64,000 nt of DNA from JAPLDA01 sp043787975 (GTDB lineage Bacteria > Bacteroidota > Bacteroidia > AKYH767-A > 2013-40CM-41-45). The stretch lies in assembly GCA_043787975.1 (NCBI GenBank), contig JAYVUK010000040.1:12569-76568 (forward strand). The letters are read 5' to 3'. Both the position numbers and the translations under genes were made by a program. The stretch's first letter is position 1. Every line of letters begins with the position of its first letter. Shown piece by piece: positions 32,610 to 41,621 of the stretch. The notes beneath the pieces are model-generated. The model searched no databases and was not told where the DNA came from. It was given only the letters and a program-made list of their open reading frames with translations.

Positions 32610-35600
32610 TCAGAACTTGATCAGTTTTTCATATTTAGCATAGTCACCTGCAGTCATCTTAATGAAGTAAACGCCGGAAGAAAGATTGGCTCCGTTACAC
32701 TGTACTTTATACGAAGTCATTTCTTCAGCAACACCATCAAATAATGTCTGAACGAGGCGGCCATTCAAATCATACAAACCAACAAACACATTGGCCGTTT
32801 CGAACACTTCAAAATCAACGTTGGTTCCAACGAAGAAAGGATTGGGGTAAACAGCCAGTTCACCTTCTGAAGCATCCTGTGGAGAAGCAAGTCGTAGTGT
32901 ACAAGGTCCAAGGCAATCGCCCGGATGATTTGCTAAGTGAGCAGGCACAGCACTTGGCGCAATGCAAAGTGTTTGTGGATTACCCGGATTGCCCGGAGGT
33001 ACATGGCAAAGCACCACTTTTTGCAGATGTTGTCCGCAACGTATATCAACCGAATTGATAGCCGCTATGCTTTGTGGATTTTGTGATGATGAACAACCAC
33101 CCGAATTGGTGACAATCACAGAGTATACACCTGCAGTGGTAACCTGCAGCGTGGAAGAAGTAGCACCCGGAATGAGTACACCATCCTGGTACCACTGGTA
33201 AGTAACACCGCTCACATTGGTTGCAGTAAGCGTAAAACTTTGCGGACCGTAACCGATGTAGATTGTATTGTTTTGACAACCAATGCCCGGTGATACAGTA
33301 ACCACAGGAGAAGCAATTGAGCTCACCGTAATCGTTGATGAAGCAGAAGAAGTACATCCTCCTGAATTCGTAAACGTGTAATTTATGTTATGAGTTCCAA
33401 GACCTGCAACTGTTGGATCAAAGATTCCGCCGCTTACGCCTGGTCCGCTATAGGCGCCTCCTGATGGTGACCCGTTTGTCAAAGCAAATGGAGCAGCGCC
33501 AAGGCAAGATGACAAAGGTGCCAGCGTAACAACCGGTAATGGATCCACAGTGAAGTTTGAAGTAGCCGAAGCAGCACATCCACTTATATCTGTATAAGAA
33601 TAAAGAACGGCAATTGTACCAATACCTGATAACGCAGGATTTAAAATTCCACCTGATATTCCGCTGCCGGTATAAGAACCGCCCGCAGGAGTTCCGCCAC
33701 TAAGAGTAACCGGCGCAGCGTTTTCACATGCATGGTTCACAGCTAAATTAAGCGCTACAACAGGTAATGCGTTTACAGTGATCGTAGACGTAGCTGAAGC
33801 CAAACATCCGTTCCCATCTGTATAAGTATAGGTGATAATATGAGGTCCGATTCCGGCTGTAGCAGGATTAAACAATCCTCCACTCACACTAACTCCACTA
33901 TAAGTTCCACCGGCAGGAGAGCCGCCTGTGAGTTCAACAGGTGCAGCATTCGAGCAGACATGTGTAACAGCTAAATTCAATGTGACAATCGGTAAAGCGT
34001 TTACAGTGATAGTAGAAGTTGCTGAAGCTGAACATCCGCCTCCATTCGTATACGAGTAGGTAATGACATGAGGTCCGAGACCGGCTGTCGTAGGATTAAA
34101 TATTCCTCCGCTTACACCGGCTCCGCTATATGTCCCACCGGAAGGTGTGCCACCGGTAAGATCAAAAGAAGAAGCGTTGGTGCATACTTGTGTAACAGCT
34201 AAATTCAATGTGACAATCGGTAAAGCGTTTACAGTGATAGTAGAAGTAGCTGATCCTGAGCAACCGTTTATGTTGGTATATGAATACGTAATGGTATGTG
34301 GTCCTGAGCCTGCAACGGAAGGACTAAAAATTCCACCGCTCACGCCTGCACCACTGTATGTTCCTCCTGCCGGTGTCCCTCCTGTTAAAGTAAATGCTGG
34401 AACATTGATACAAACAGAATTAAATGCTGCAAGTGCAACTACCGGATTCGGATTCACTGTTACAAGAGCTGTATCTGAAGAAGTACATCCCTGGAGTGTA
34501 GCAGTCAGAATGTATTGTGTTGTAACTGGTGAGGCGCCTCCGTTAGTAAGTGAAACAACAGGATTGGAGATGGTACTACTGCTTAGTCCTGTTGAAGGTG
34601 ACCAGGAATATGTCTGATTTGGAATTGGAGTGCTGCCTATCTGGGAACTTCCTCCTGTGCAGAAGTGCACATCAATTCCGGCTTGAGCAAGCGGATGATA
34701 GGTTACAATATTTCTTAAAAGTGTATCGCTGTGACAACCTCCGGCATTAATAGCATAAACAGATACTGATCCTGTCGCTGAAGTCCAGTTAACGGAGATC
34801 GTTCCTGTAGTGCCTCCGCTTGTTTGAGTTCCTCCATTGATAACCCAATGATAAGAAGCAGCAGTGGATGAATTGGCTGAATAAGTAGACGTTCCTTGGT
34901 TAATACAAACCGTGTCAGGTCCGGTAATACCGGCAATCGTTTGTTGATTTACGTTGATCGTATAAACAATGTTTGTTGTTTTATGAGGACACCCGTAATC
35001 CAATGCGGTAGCAACAAATTGATATGTTGCCGGTGTATTATTATTACATGGGATAATCCAACAAAATTGCGAAGTGGAAGTTCCGATTCCACTCGAATGT
35101 GTGAAAGTCGCATGATTCACTAATGACGTATCGAAAATTAAACCTGTAGCTGAAACAGACATGCTGTCGGCATCATTGAATGTTACAGGGAAACAAAGGT
35201 TCGTTCCGCCATCAACTGTATAACTTGTTTGTCCGCTTCCTCCGCTATTAGAGAGAACAGGTGCCGCATTTGCAGGACATTGGATTGCAATCAATTGAAT
35301 GTCCCTTCGCGTGATGCCAACAAGAATTCCGTTTCTGAATTCATTTATTTGAACGGCTATTACATAAAATCCGGTGTTGGGAATATAGTAAGAAGATAAT
35401 CCGGTATTGAAATTAATGTTTGCATAACCTGCCGGTCCGAAAGGATTGGCCAAACTATATGTTGCTGCATACCCAACTGTCGGAATAGGCCAGTTATATA
35501 CTGCCGGTGGAGGAGGCATTGTAGCCGCTCCGCCTGAAATCCCGTTATAGGGTGTTTGAAACGAGTAAACAAGAGAATCACCATCGGGATCGAAGGCTGA

Positions 35601-36185
35601 GTTCAGCACACTCGCTGTATCGGCAGCACATACAAAAGGAACAGGAATGGTAGCAAAAGTTGAAGAGTTATTTGCGAAAGCAGTAGGACCAATAAATGCA
35701 TAATACGCTTCACCATCATTACCGGGATTAGACAAATTCGAAATCCCCGCGTTACGGCAGCAACGGTCAAAAATTAAATGATAACCACCTATACTTGACG
35801 GAACGTGGATGGTGTCCTGGTAAATGGCCTGCTCAACACAAACATTGTTACCTATAGCACAACCGGGTGAAGTAGGAACAAGGTACTGTGTGGAGCTGAC
35901 ATGCATACCTATTTTGCCTTGCCTGACTTTGCCTGCAAGTGGGTTGAGGGGATCTTCAATATAAATACCGAGTGAGTCTACTGCATCGAATTGTGTAGTG
36001 GTGGTACTGTCAGGACTACAGTATCTGTACATCGAAATTCTCACAACATATGCATGCAATTGTGTTGCAGCATTGAACCCTGCATAGCTATAAGTAATAT
36101 TTCCACCCATCAGGTGTGACGAATAACTTTTAATGCCGGAAAAAATTAATATCACGGCAAGCAATAATGAGTATTTTGTTTTCAT
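32610..36185 (-). CDS. Large T9SS-secreted repeat protein
   Basis: A 1191-residue surface protein: signal peptide (1 to about 22), an N-terminal region of about 400 residues beginning HLMGGNITYSYAG with many Cys (for example FDRCCRN), of the kind common in gliding/adhesion proteins; an Ig-like region; five tandem 76-residue units (about 580-960) with TGGTPAGGTYSGAGVSGG-type cores; another Ig-like domain; and a type A T9SS sorting domain (about 1105-1191: VYPNPFFVGT, YDLNGRLVQTL, GVYFIKM, KLIKF). Probably an adhesin. The ligand is unknown. Confidence 0.88.
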   Translation of the reverse strand: MKTKYSLLLAVILIFSGIKSYSSHLMGGNITYSYAGFNAATQLHAYVVRISMYRYCSPDSTTTTQFDAVDSLGIYIEDPLNPLAGKVRQGKIGMHVSSTQYLVPTSPGCAIGNNVCVEQAIYQDTIHVPSSIGGYHLIFDRCCRNAGISNLSNPGNDGEAYYAFIGPTAFANNSSTFATIPVPFVCAADTASVLNSAFDPDGDSLVYSFQTPYNGISGGAATMPPPPAVYNWPIPTVGYAATYSLANPFGPAGYANINFNTGLSSYYIPNTGFYVIAVQINEFRNGILVGITRRDIQLIAIQCPANAAPVLSNSGGSGQTSYTVDGGTNLCFPVTFNDADSMSVSATGLIFDTSLVNHATFTHSSGIGTSTSQFCWIIPCNNNTPATYQFVATALDYGCPHKTTNIVYTINVNQQTIAGITGPDTVCINQGTSTYSANSSTAASYHWVINGGTQTSGGTTGTISVNWTSATGSVSVYAINAGGCHSDTLLRNIVTYHPLAQAGIDVHFCTGGSSQIGSTPIPNQTYSWSPSTGLSSSTISNPVVSLTNGGASPVTTQYILTATLQGCTSSDTALVTVNPNPVVALAAFNSVCINVPAFTLTGGTPAGGTYSGAGVSGGIFSPSVAGSGPHTITYSYTNINGCSGSATSTITVNALPIVTLNLAVTQVCTNASSFDLTGGTPSGGTYSGAGVSGGIFNPTTAGLGPHVITYSYTNGGGCSASATSTITVNALPIVTLNLAVTHVCSNAAPVELTGGSPAGGTYSGVSVSGGLFNPATAGIGPHIITYTYTDGNGCLASATSTITVNALPVVALNLAVNHACENAAPVTLSGGTPAGGSYTGSGISGGILNPALSGIGTIAVLYSYTDISGCAASATSNFTVDPLPVVTLAPLSSCLGAAPFALTNGSPSGGAYSGPGVSGGIFDPTVAGLGTHNINYTFTNSGGCTSSASSTITVSSIASPVVTVSPGIGCQNNTIYIGYGPQSFTLTATNVSGVTYQWYQDGVLIPGATSSTLQVTTAGVYSVIVTNSGGCSSSQNPQSIAAINSVDIRCGQHLQKVVLCHVPPGNPGNPQTLCIAPSAVPAHLANHPGDCLGPCTLRLASPQDASEGELAVYPNPFFVGTNVDFEVFETANVFVGLYDLNGRLVQTLFDGVAEEMTSYKVQCNGANLSSGVYFIKMTAGDYAKYEKLIKF
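33307..34446 (-). repeat. Five tandem 228-bp coding repeats
   Basis: Unit boundaries at about 33307, 33535, 33763, 33991, 34219 and 34447 are exactly 228 bp apart and in frame, encoding 76-residue Ig-like units with a GGTYSG core. The two central copies share long near-identical DNA blocks, pointing to recent expansion. Confidence 0.88.
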
Positions 36186-36414
36186 GTAATTGTTATTTGT
36201 TGAGTTTTAAATGATGACAATATGATTTGCAAGTCTAATTAAAAAAAGTGTACTATTTATGAGTTTTTTAGGCTATTTTGCAATTGGGTGAAAGGAATGT
36301 TTTGCTTGGTAAAAAACAATAATTCAATCAATCCGATAAGTCAAATTGTAACTATAAAATTTGGAAGGAATTAGAAAAGTCCCTGATGTTTATTAAAACA
36401 GCGGTGTCCAAATA

Positions 36415-36756
36415 TCAATTGTGCTTGTCAGGATTTTTGCAGCACTCTGGTAATTTGTTATAACTTTTTAAATCGGCTTTCAGGGAATCCGCATCGTAAC
36501 CAATTCGTGTGATTGCTTCCCGGATTTTTTGAGGATCCGTTTTCTTGGTATTATAAATTACCACAACTACTTTAGTTTTCAAATCAAGCCGGCTTGACTT
36601 TATTCCTTTTTCGAATGACAAATCGTTTTCAATTTTTTCTTTGCATTGCTCACAAACAGCGGATGTTTTGATTCTTACTGTATCATTTTGTGCACTTACA
36701 CGATATGAAATTAGGAAGAGTGCAACCAGGATGAAGATTATTTTTATGGTTTTCAT
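36415..36756 (-). CDS. Exported HMA-domain copper chaperone
   Basis: A 113-residue protein with a signal peptide (1 to about 22, ending RVSAQ) and one HMA fold carrying CEQC (about 35-38) in place of the canonical MxCxxC, plus a C-terminal LPECCKNP with two more cysteines. Such exported HMA proteins bind Cu(I) in the periplasm. It is downstream of the TonB receptor and HYC_CC_PP genes on the same strand, so the three look like a copper uptake or handling cluster, useful for the nos and cco enzymes. Confidence 0.85.
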   Translation of the reverse strand: MKTIKIIFILVALFLISYRVSAQNDTVRIKTSAVCEQCKEKIENDLSFEKGIKSSRLDLKTKVVVVIYNTKKTDPQKIREAITRIGYDADSLKADLKSYNKLPECCKNPDKHN

Positions 36757-36810
36757 AGTTATGTTTTATAAAATCGTTGAAACGGTTTTTGATTTTAAAT
36801 TTTACTTTGC

Positions 36811-36830
36811 CCCGCGAATAAATTCGTGGG
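36811..36830 (-). terminator. Hairpin behind the TonB receptor gene
   Basis: CCCGCGAAT pairs with ATTCGTGGG (one G-T wobble) with a 2-nt loop; it begins 9 nt past the receptor's stop codon. The following minus-strand sequence is A/T rich without a clean T-tract, so it may only reduce read-through into the HMA gene. Confidence 0.4.
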
Positions 36831-36838
36831 CTGATTAA

Positions 36839-39067
36839 TTACTTTATTACAAAGCGAACCCCGGCATAAATTCTTCTTCCTTCAATCGGACCCCAAACTT
36901 GCGTTGCATCAAATGCATTGCTGAAGGGATTTTGCGGATTGATGATCGGATGTTTCTGCCTGTAATCGAATAAATTTTCTCCTCCTCCATAAATATCAAA
37001 TCGCTTGAACACTTTTGTGACCTGGAAGTGCATCACAAAAAAGTCGGGTGACTCAGCAGGAAGTTTTCCAAACTCAATATCTGAGATTGTGTTTGCAAGT
37101 TTCTTTTTTCCTTCCCACACTACTGTGTAGTCTAATTTCCAATGTTCATTTTCTGTAGCCCAGAATAAATTCAGTAACACTCTGTTCTTTGCAACCAATG
37201 GTTTTTGCTGAGTAATTCCGTTGTAAGTAGTTTGAACATCATCTGTTTTATAAGCTGCTCTCAAACCGAAATTATGAAACAGATCTTGGTTGAATGTAAT
37301 TTGGAAACTGTTGCTGAATGATTTTCCTGACAAGTTGTAAAACAGGATACTGCTTGAATCACTGTATTGATCCATCACCAATTGATTTACAAAATAAGTT
37401 CTGTAAAAATCGACGCTTAAGCTTCCTTCGTGATGTCTGATTTCCCAACGCTTCGTAAAGTTCACTCCGTAATTCCATGCTTCTTCGGGTTGAATGGTTT
37501 CAGCAAACACAAGTTGTTTTGAACTTGCAAGTACCGAAATGTTATCAGCGATCGGATATGGAACGCGGAAACTTTTTCCACCGCTGAACCTGAAAATAAA
37601 GTTTTCAGTGAAAGTATATTTCCCATGCAAACGCGGATTGAATATCCAGTTGTATGTGTTGTGATAGTCAGCCCTGGCTCCTGCAATCAGTTTAAATTTT
37701 TCAAGATAAGAATAGGTGTATTCCGCGAACACGCCCGGAACGACCTGTTCGTGCGTGGACGATACCAGGTTGTATTTGTCATTCAAACTTTCATACAGAA
37801 AACTTACGCCGGTTTTGTATTGATGATTGGTGTTGCCAATGATGTTCTGGTAGATTCCTTCATAATACAAATCCTTTTCAGTTCCATCGTATGATTTCAA
37901 TCCGATTTGTGATTCAAGGTTGTGGTATGTTACCTGGAAAATGTTTCCAATACTCTTTCCGGGTTTTTCAGGATAAACCAATCCAAGTTTTCCGAAAAGC
38001 TCCATACGTTGGTTTACAATGTTGGTGCTGTAACGAAGGTTTGAAACCGGATCAGCAGCCAATTGTCCGCCTTCTCTTTTGTCGTATAAATATTTTAACC
38101 CGAGCTGCGATTCAATTTTATTTCCGCTGTGATACTGCCAGCGATTGTAAAGATTGACTTGCTTTGAAAGTGGTACATCGTAAAACCCATCTCCGTTTCT
38201 GTCAATGGAGTTATTCAGGTAACTGCCATGTGCCATCAGCATTGTACTCCATTGATTAGTTAGTTTCTTTTTAAAGAATGTATTGATTTCCGTATTTCCG
38301 TTTTCTTCACCGAAAAGATTCAGGTAAAACCGTGGAACCTTTTTGTCATCTGGTTTTTTAAACTCCACGTTAATTTGTCCGGTCGTAGATTCATACCCGT
38401 TCAACACGCTTCCTGAACCTTTTGTAATTTGAATCCCTTCCATCCACGGTCCCGGAATAAATGTCAGACCGTAAATTCCGGCGATGCCTCGCATGTTTGG
38501 GATATTTTCAGTGAGCAATTGAGAGTAAATTCCACCCAAACCAAGCAGCTGAATTTCTTTCGCACCGGTTACGGCATCTTTATAAGCAACGTTGACGGTA
38601 GGATTTGTTTCAAAACTTTCGGAGAGGTTGCAGCATGCTGCTTTCAGCAATTCTTTCTCCGTTACTTTTTCTGTGTTGATCGGGTTGATCGTAGATATCA
38701 GAGTTGAATTTTGTTTCACGGCTACTTCCACTTCTTTTAACTCAATGGATTTTTTCAGCAAGACTTTTTTAAATGTATTGTCAGTAATCTGAATGGTATC
38801 GTTTCGGAATCCGACAAAGCTTACAACGAGATTGGAAGGGAAGCTTGTTGGAAGTGTGATTTGAAATTTCCCATCCGTATCGGTAGTAGTTCCGGTAGTG
38901 GTTTTCATCCAGTAAACGTTTGCGCCCATGACCGGCATTTCCATTTTCATGTCGTCATCCCATTCCATGACTTTACCGGAAAGTGTTTGAGCTTGTACAG
39001 AAGAAGTGAAGAATCCGGTAAATAAAATTATCGGAATTAACTTATATATTGAATTTGTAGTAGACAT
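36839..39067 (-). CDS. TonB-dependent receptor, probable copper-related
   Basis: A 742-residue outer-membrane receptor: signal peptide (1 to about 26, ending SVQAQ), an N-terminal CarboxypepD-type beta-sandwich (about 28-110), a plug domain (about 130-240) with KAACCNLSESFETN containing adjacent cysteines, and a 22-strand barrel ending IYAGVRFVIK. The Cys-Cys near the plug start, and placement between an HYC_CC_PP gene and an exported HMA chaperone, suggest copper as substrate. That is inference; siderophore-type ligands remain possible. Confidence 0.88.
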   Translation of the reverse strand: MSTTNSIYKLIPIILFTGFFTSSVQAQTLSGKVMEWDDDMKMEMPVMGANVYWMKTTTGTTTDTDGKFQITLPTSFPSNLVVSFVGFRNDTIQITDNTFKKVLLKKSIELKEVEVAVKQNSTLISTINPINTEKVTEKELLKAACCNLSESFETNPTVNVAYKDAVTGAKEIQLLGLGGIYSQLLTENIPNMRGIAGIYGLTFIPGPWMEGIQITKGSGSVLNGYESTTGQINVEFKKPDDKKVPRFYLNLFGEENGNTEINTFFKKKLTNQWSTMLMAHGSYLNNSIDRNGDGFYDVPLSKQVNLYNRWQYHSGNKIESQLGLKYLYDKREGGQLAADPVSNLRYSTNIVNQRMELFGKLGLVYPEKPGKSIGNIFQVTYHNLESQIGLKSYDGTEKDLYYEGIYQNIIGNTNHQYKTGVSFLYESLNDKYNLVSSTHEQVVPGVFAEYTYSYLEKFKLIAGARADYHNTYNWIFNPRLHGKYTFTENFIFRFSGGKSFRVPYPIADNISVLASSKQLVFAETIQPEEAWNYGVNFTKRWEIRHHEGSLSVDFYRTYFVNQLVMDQYSDSSSILFYNLSGKSFSNSFQITFNQDLFHNFGLRAAYKTDDVQTTYNGITQQKPLVAKNRVLLNLFWATENEHWKLDYTVVWEGKKKLANTISDIEFGKLPAESPDFFVMHFQVTKVFKRFDIYGGGENLFDYRQKHPIINPQNPFSNAFDATQVWGPIEGRRIYAGVRFVIK

Positions 39068-39093
39068 AATCTGATTTTGCTGATGGATAAATA

Positions 39094-39118
39094 AAAAAAT
39101 GTTTTCCCTTGCGGAAAA
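39094..39118 (-). terminator. Attenuator-like hairpin in the leader of the TonB receptor gene
   Basis: TTTTCC (39102-39107) and GGAAAA (39113-39118) form a 6-bp stem with a 5-nt loop, and on the minus strand a seven-T run follows. It lies between the HYC_CC_PP stop and the receptor ATG. A second hairpin (TGCGC-GAT-GCGCA) sits just upstream of it in transcription order. Confidence 0.4.
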
Positions 39119-39154
39119 AATTGTGTTGCGCGATGCGCATCAAAAAAAATCAGA

Positions 39155-39574
39155 TCAGATTTGGAGTGTGCCGATGGAAAGTAAAAGCGAAACGCCAGAG
39201 TGAATAAGCGGCGGAGCTTTATTAAAAAAGGAAGCGGAAATGTTCTGAGAAAAAAGTAATACGGAAGAAAATAAAAGTTCGGCGGGGAATAAATTCAATT
39301 GTTGTATCGAAATGGTTTTTGCCAGCGGAGTCTTTACATCTATTTTATGGTAGGTGATTTTCAGGTCACAGCATTTTTTCGCAAATGCATTTTCAGTAAC
39401 AGGTTTGGAATGACATTGTTCTTTTCCTTTTGAACAACACTTTTTTTCAAACAAAGAAACTTCGGTTTTGTGCTGAGAAAAGCAATTGTGAGACGCCACT
39501 ACAATTCCATTGGAACTCACGAGGACAACCAGTGATAAAAAAATGGAAACGATATTCTTAAACCGACTTTTCAT
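39155..39574 (-). CDS. HYC_CC_PP family protein, likely copper-associated
   Basis: A 139-residue exported protein from the ATG at 39574 (an earlier TTG at 39586 adds four residues). It has a hydrophobic signal or anchor and the pattern HNC, FEKKCCSKGKEQCHSK, KKCCDLKITYH and a late APPLI, as in the small Cys-rich HYC_CC_PP proteins found next to TonB receptors and HMA proteins in Bacteroidota. Function is not established; metal binding by its cysteine pairs is likely. It heads the copper cluster. Confidence 0.75.
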   Translation of the reverse strand: MKSRFKNIVSIFLSLVVLVSSNGIVVASHNCFSQHKTEVSLFEKKCCSKGKEQCHSKPVTENAFAKKCCDLKITYHKIDVKTPLAKTISIQQLNLFPAELLFSSVLLFSQNISASFFNKAPPLIHSGVSLLLSIGTLQI

Positions 39575-39651
39575 AAGGCACCGCAAAGATACAATATGTA
39601 ATGAAAAGTTTATGAATAGGAGGAAAGGTCATGCCTGATTCCCGGAATAAA

Positions 39652-41454
39652 TCAGAAACAATAGTTGTTTTCTGAAATAAGTTTTGCCGCGATTCTCCTT
39701 CTTGTTTCTTTCACATTCAATGGAGAAACCTTAGTAAAACGCTTTAAACCCATTAATAACATGCGTTGTTCGTCGCCTTCTGAGAAGGAATTGATGGCAT
39801 CTTTTCCTGCTTTGTTGATTCGGTCGGAAGCATCGTTAAGCCAAAGCCGCATCATGTCGAGTTGTTCAGAACATGCTGCTTCTCCTTTGATGCCAACTAA
39901 TTTCTCAACCCGTAACTGCAGCGATTCACCGATGTAAACATCAATGATCATATCCGCGATGTTCATCAGCACTTCCTGTTCTTTGGCAAGTTCCATCATG
40001 AGTTTCTGAACAGCAGAACCGGCGACAAGCAAGACAGCTTTCTTAAAATTTGAAATGTATTTTTTTTCTTCGGAGAAAAGTTTTTCTTCACTAGTTGAAA
40101 AATCAGGAACCTGCAATAATTCATTTGCAACAGCAGTTGCCGGACCAATCAAATCGAGCTCGCCTTTCATCGCACGCTTCAGCATCATGTCAACTGTAAG
40201 CATGCGATTGATTTCATTCGTGCCTTCAAAAATCCGGTTGATGCGTGAATCACGGTACGAACGTTCCATCGGTGCATCAGCACTATAACCCATTCCACCA
40301 TAAATCTGCACACCTTCATCAGCCACATAATCGAGTACTTCACTTCCGTGAACTTTTAGGATGGCAGCTTCAACGGCAAATTGTTCAACACCTTTTAGCT
40401 TTGCTTTGCCTTCTTCCATTCCGGAAGAGACTAAGCTCTTGATTGCATCTTCAATATTCTGACTGCAACGGAAGATGGCGCTCTCACAGGCAAAAATCCG
40501 CATCGCTTGTTCTGCCAGTTTGTAACGGATCGCTCCGTACTTTGCAATCGGTCTTCCAAATTGCAAACGTTCATTCGCGTACTTGACAGATTGTGTGCAG
40601 ATCGCTTTGGCTCCGCCTGTAGCAGCACCTGAAAGTTTGATGCGTCCGAGATTTAAAATGTTGACGGCAATCTTAAAACCGTTTTGACGATCACTCAATA
40701 AATTTTCGACAGGAACTTTGCAGTCGTTGAAAAAAACCTGGCGAGTAGAACTTCCTTTGATTCCCATTTTATGTTCTTCCGGATTCAAGGTGATCCCACC
40801 GAAATTTTTCTCAATGATAAATGCGCTCAGGTTTTCATCTGTATCAATTTTTGCAAACACAATAAAGATGTCAGCAAAGCCTCCGTTGGTAATCCACATC
40901 TTCTGGCCGTTGATGACATAGTGTTTCCCATCCGCAGATAATATAGCTTTTGTTTTTCCCGAGTTGGCATCTGATCCTGAACCAGGCTCGGTTAAACAAT
41001 AACATGCTTTCCATTCTCCGGTGGCAAGTTTTGGAATGTATTTTTTTTTCTGCGCTTCATTTCCATAATATAAAATAGGAAGTGTGCCAATGCCAGTGTG
41101 CGCAGCGATGGCTACAGAAAAAGAATGTCCCGCTCCGAGCGATTCAGTCACCAACATACTTGTTGTAAAATCTTTTCCGAAGCCGCCAAATTGTTCCGGT
41201 ACTGAAACGCCAAGTAAACCCAATTGTCCGGCTTTATCAAGAAGTGATTGCATCAGCCCTTCTTCTTGCGCATCAATGCGATCAAGATTCGGATACACTT
41301 CCTGCTCCAAAAAATCACGACACGTCTGAACAATCATCAGTTGCTCTTCTGTCCATTCTTCAGGAATAAAAACATCTTCCGCTTTTGTTTCGCGGATTAA
41401 AAATTCTCCGCCTTTGGTGGAGGTCGCTTTGGATTGGCTTTCAACAGTAGACAT
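39652..41454 (-). CDS. Acyl-CoA dehydrogenase
   Basis: A 600-residue FAD enzyme for the first step of beta-oxidation, longer than short-chain types and similar in build to the very-long-chain class, with a C-terminal helical extension (about 440-600). Motifs: CYCLTEPGSGSDANSG (about 157-172), KMWITNGGFAD, QIYGGMGYSADAPMERSYRD (about 390-409) and RIFEGTNEINR (about 414-424). It is separate from the thiolase/FadJ genes 15 kb away. Monocistronic by spacing. Confidence 0.92.
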   Translation of the reverse strand: MSTVESQSKATSTKGGEFLIRETKAEDVFIPEEWTEEQLMIVQTCRDFLEQEVYPNLDRIDAQEEGLMQSLLDKAGQLGLLGVSVPEQFGGFGKDFTTSMLVTESLGAGHSFSVAIAAHTGIGTLPILYYGNEAQKKKYIPKLATGEWKACYCLTEPGSGSDANSGKTKAILSADGKHYVINGQKMWITNGGFADIFIVFAKIDTDENLSAFIIEKNFGGITLNPEEHKMGIKGSSTRQVFFNDCKVPVENLLSDRQNGFKIAVNILNLGRIKLSGAATGGAKAICTQSVKYANERLQFGRPIAKYGAIRYKLAEQAMRIFACESAIFRCSQNIEDAIKSLVSSGMEEGKAKLKGVEQFAVEAAILKVHGSEVLDYVADEGVQIYGGMGYSADAPMERSYRDSRINRIFEGTNEINRMLTVDMMLKRAMKGELDLIGPATAVANELLQVPDFSTSEEKLFSEEKKYISNFKKAVLLVAGSAVQKLMMELAKEQEVLMNIADMIIDVYIGESLQLRVEKLVGIKGEAACSEQLDMMRLWLNDASDRINKAGKDAINSFSEGDEQRMLLMGLKRFTKVSPLNVKETRRRIAAKLISENNYCF

Positions 41455-41569
41455 AGGTATTTTTCTTGCGCGTAAAAATACCTAAAGTTTGTGTGAGTTA
41501 AGAAGAGAAATTAATTTGTTCTTAACAGTAACACGATCAACGATGTGATCGGAATAGTGAATACAAAAA

Positions 41570-41602
41570 AGCGAAGCATCTTAAACCTTAAGATGCTTCG
41601 CT
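41570..41602 (-). terminator. Strong hairpin terminator
   Basis: A perfect 15-bp stem (41570-41584 with 41588-41602) with a 3-nt loop and A runs on both sides. On the minus strand it ends in a T-tract, terminating the haloperoxidase-like gene 20 nt past its stop. Confidence 0.85.
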
Positions 41603-41621
41603 AAAAAAATGCTTACTGGCG

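Noticed and set aside
34147..34617. 156-codon plus-strand ORF in the T9SS repeat region
   Set aside because: Shadow of the 228-bp repeats of the minus-strand gene; no start context and no protein-like features.
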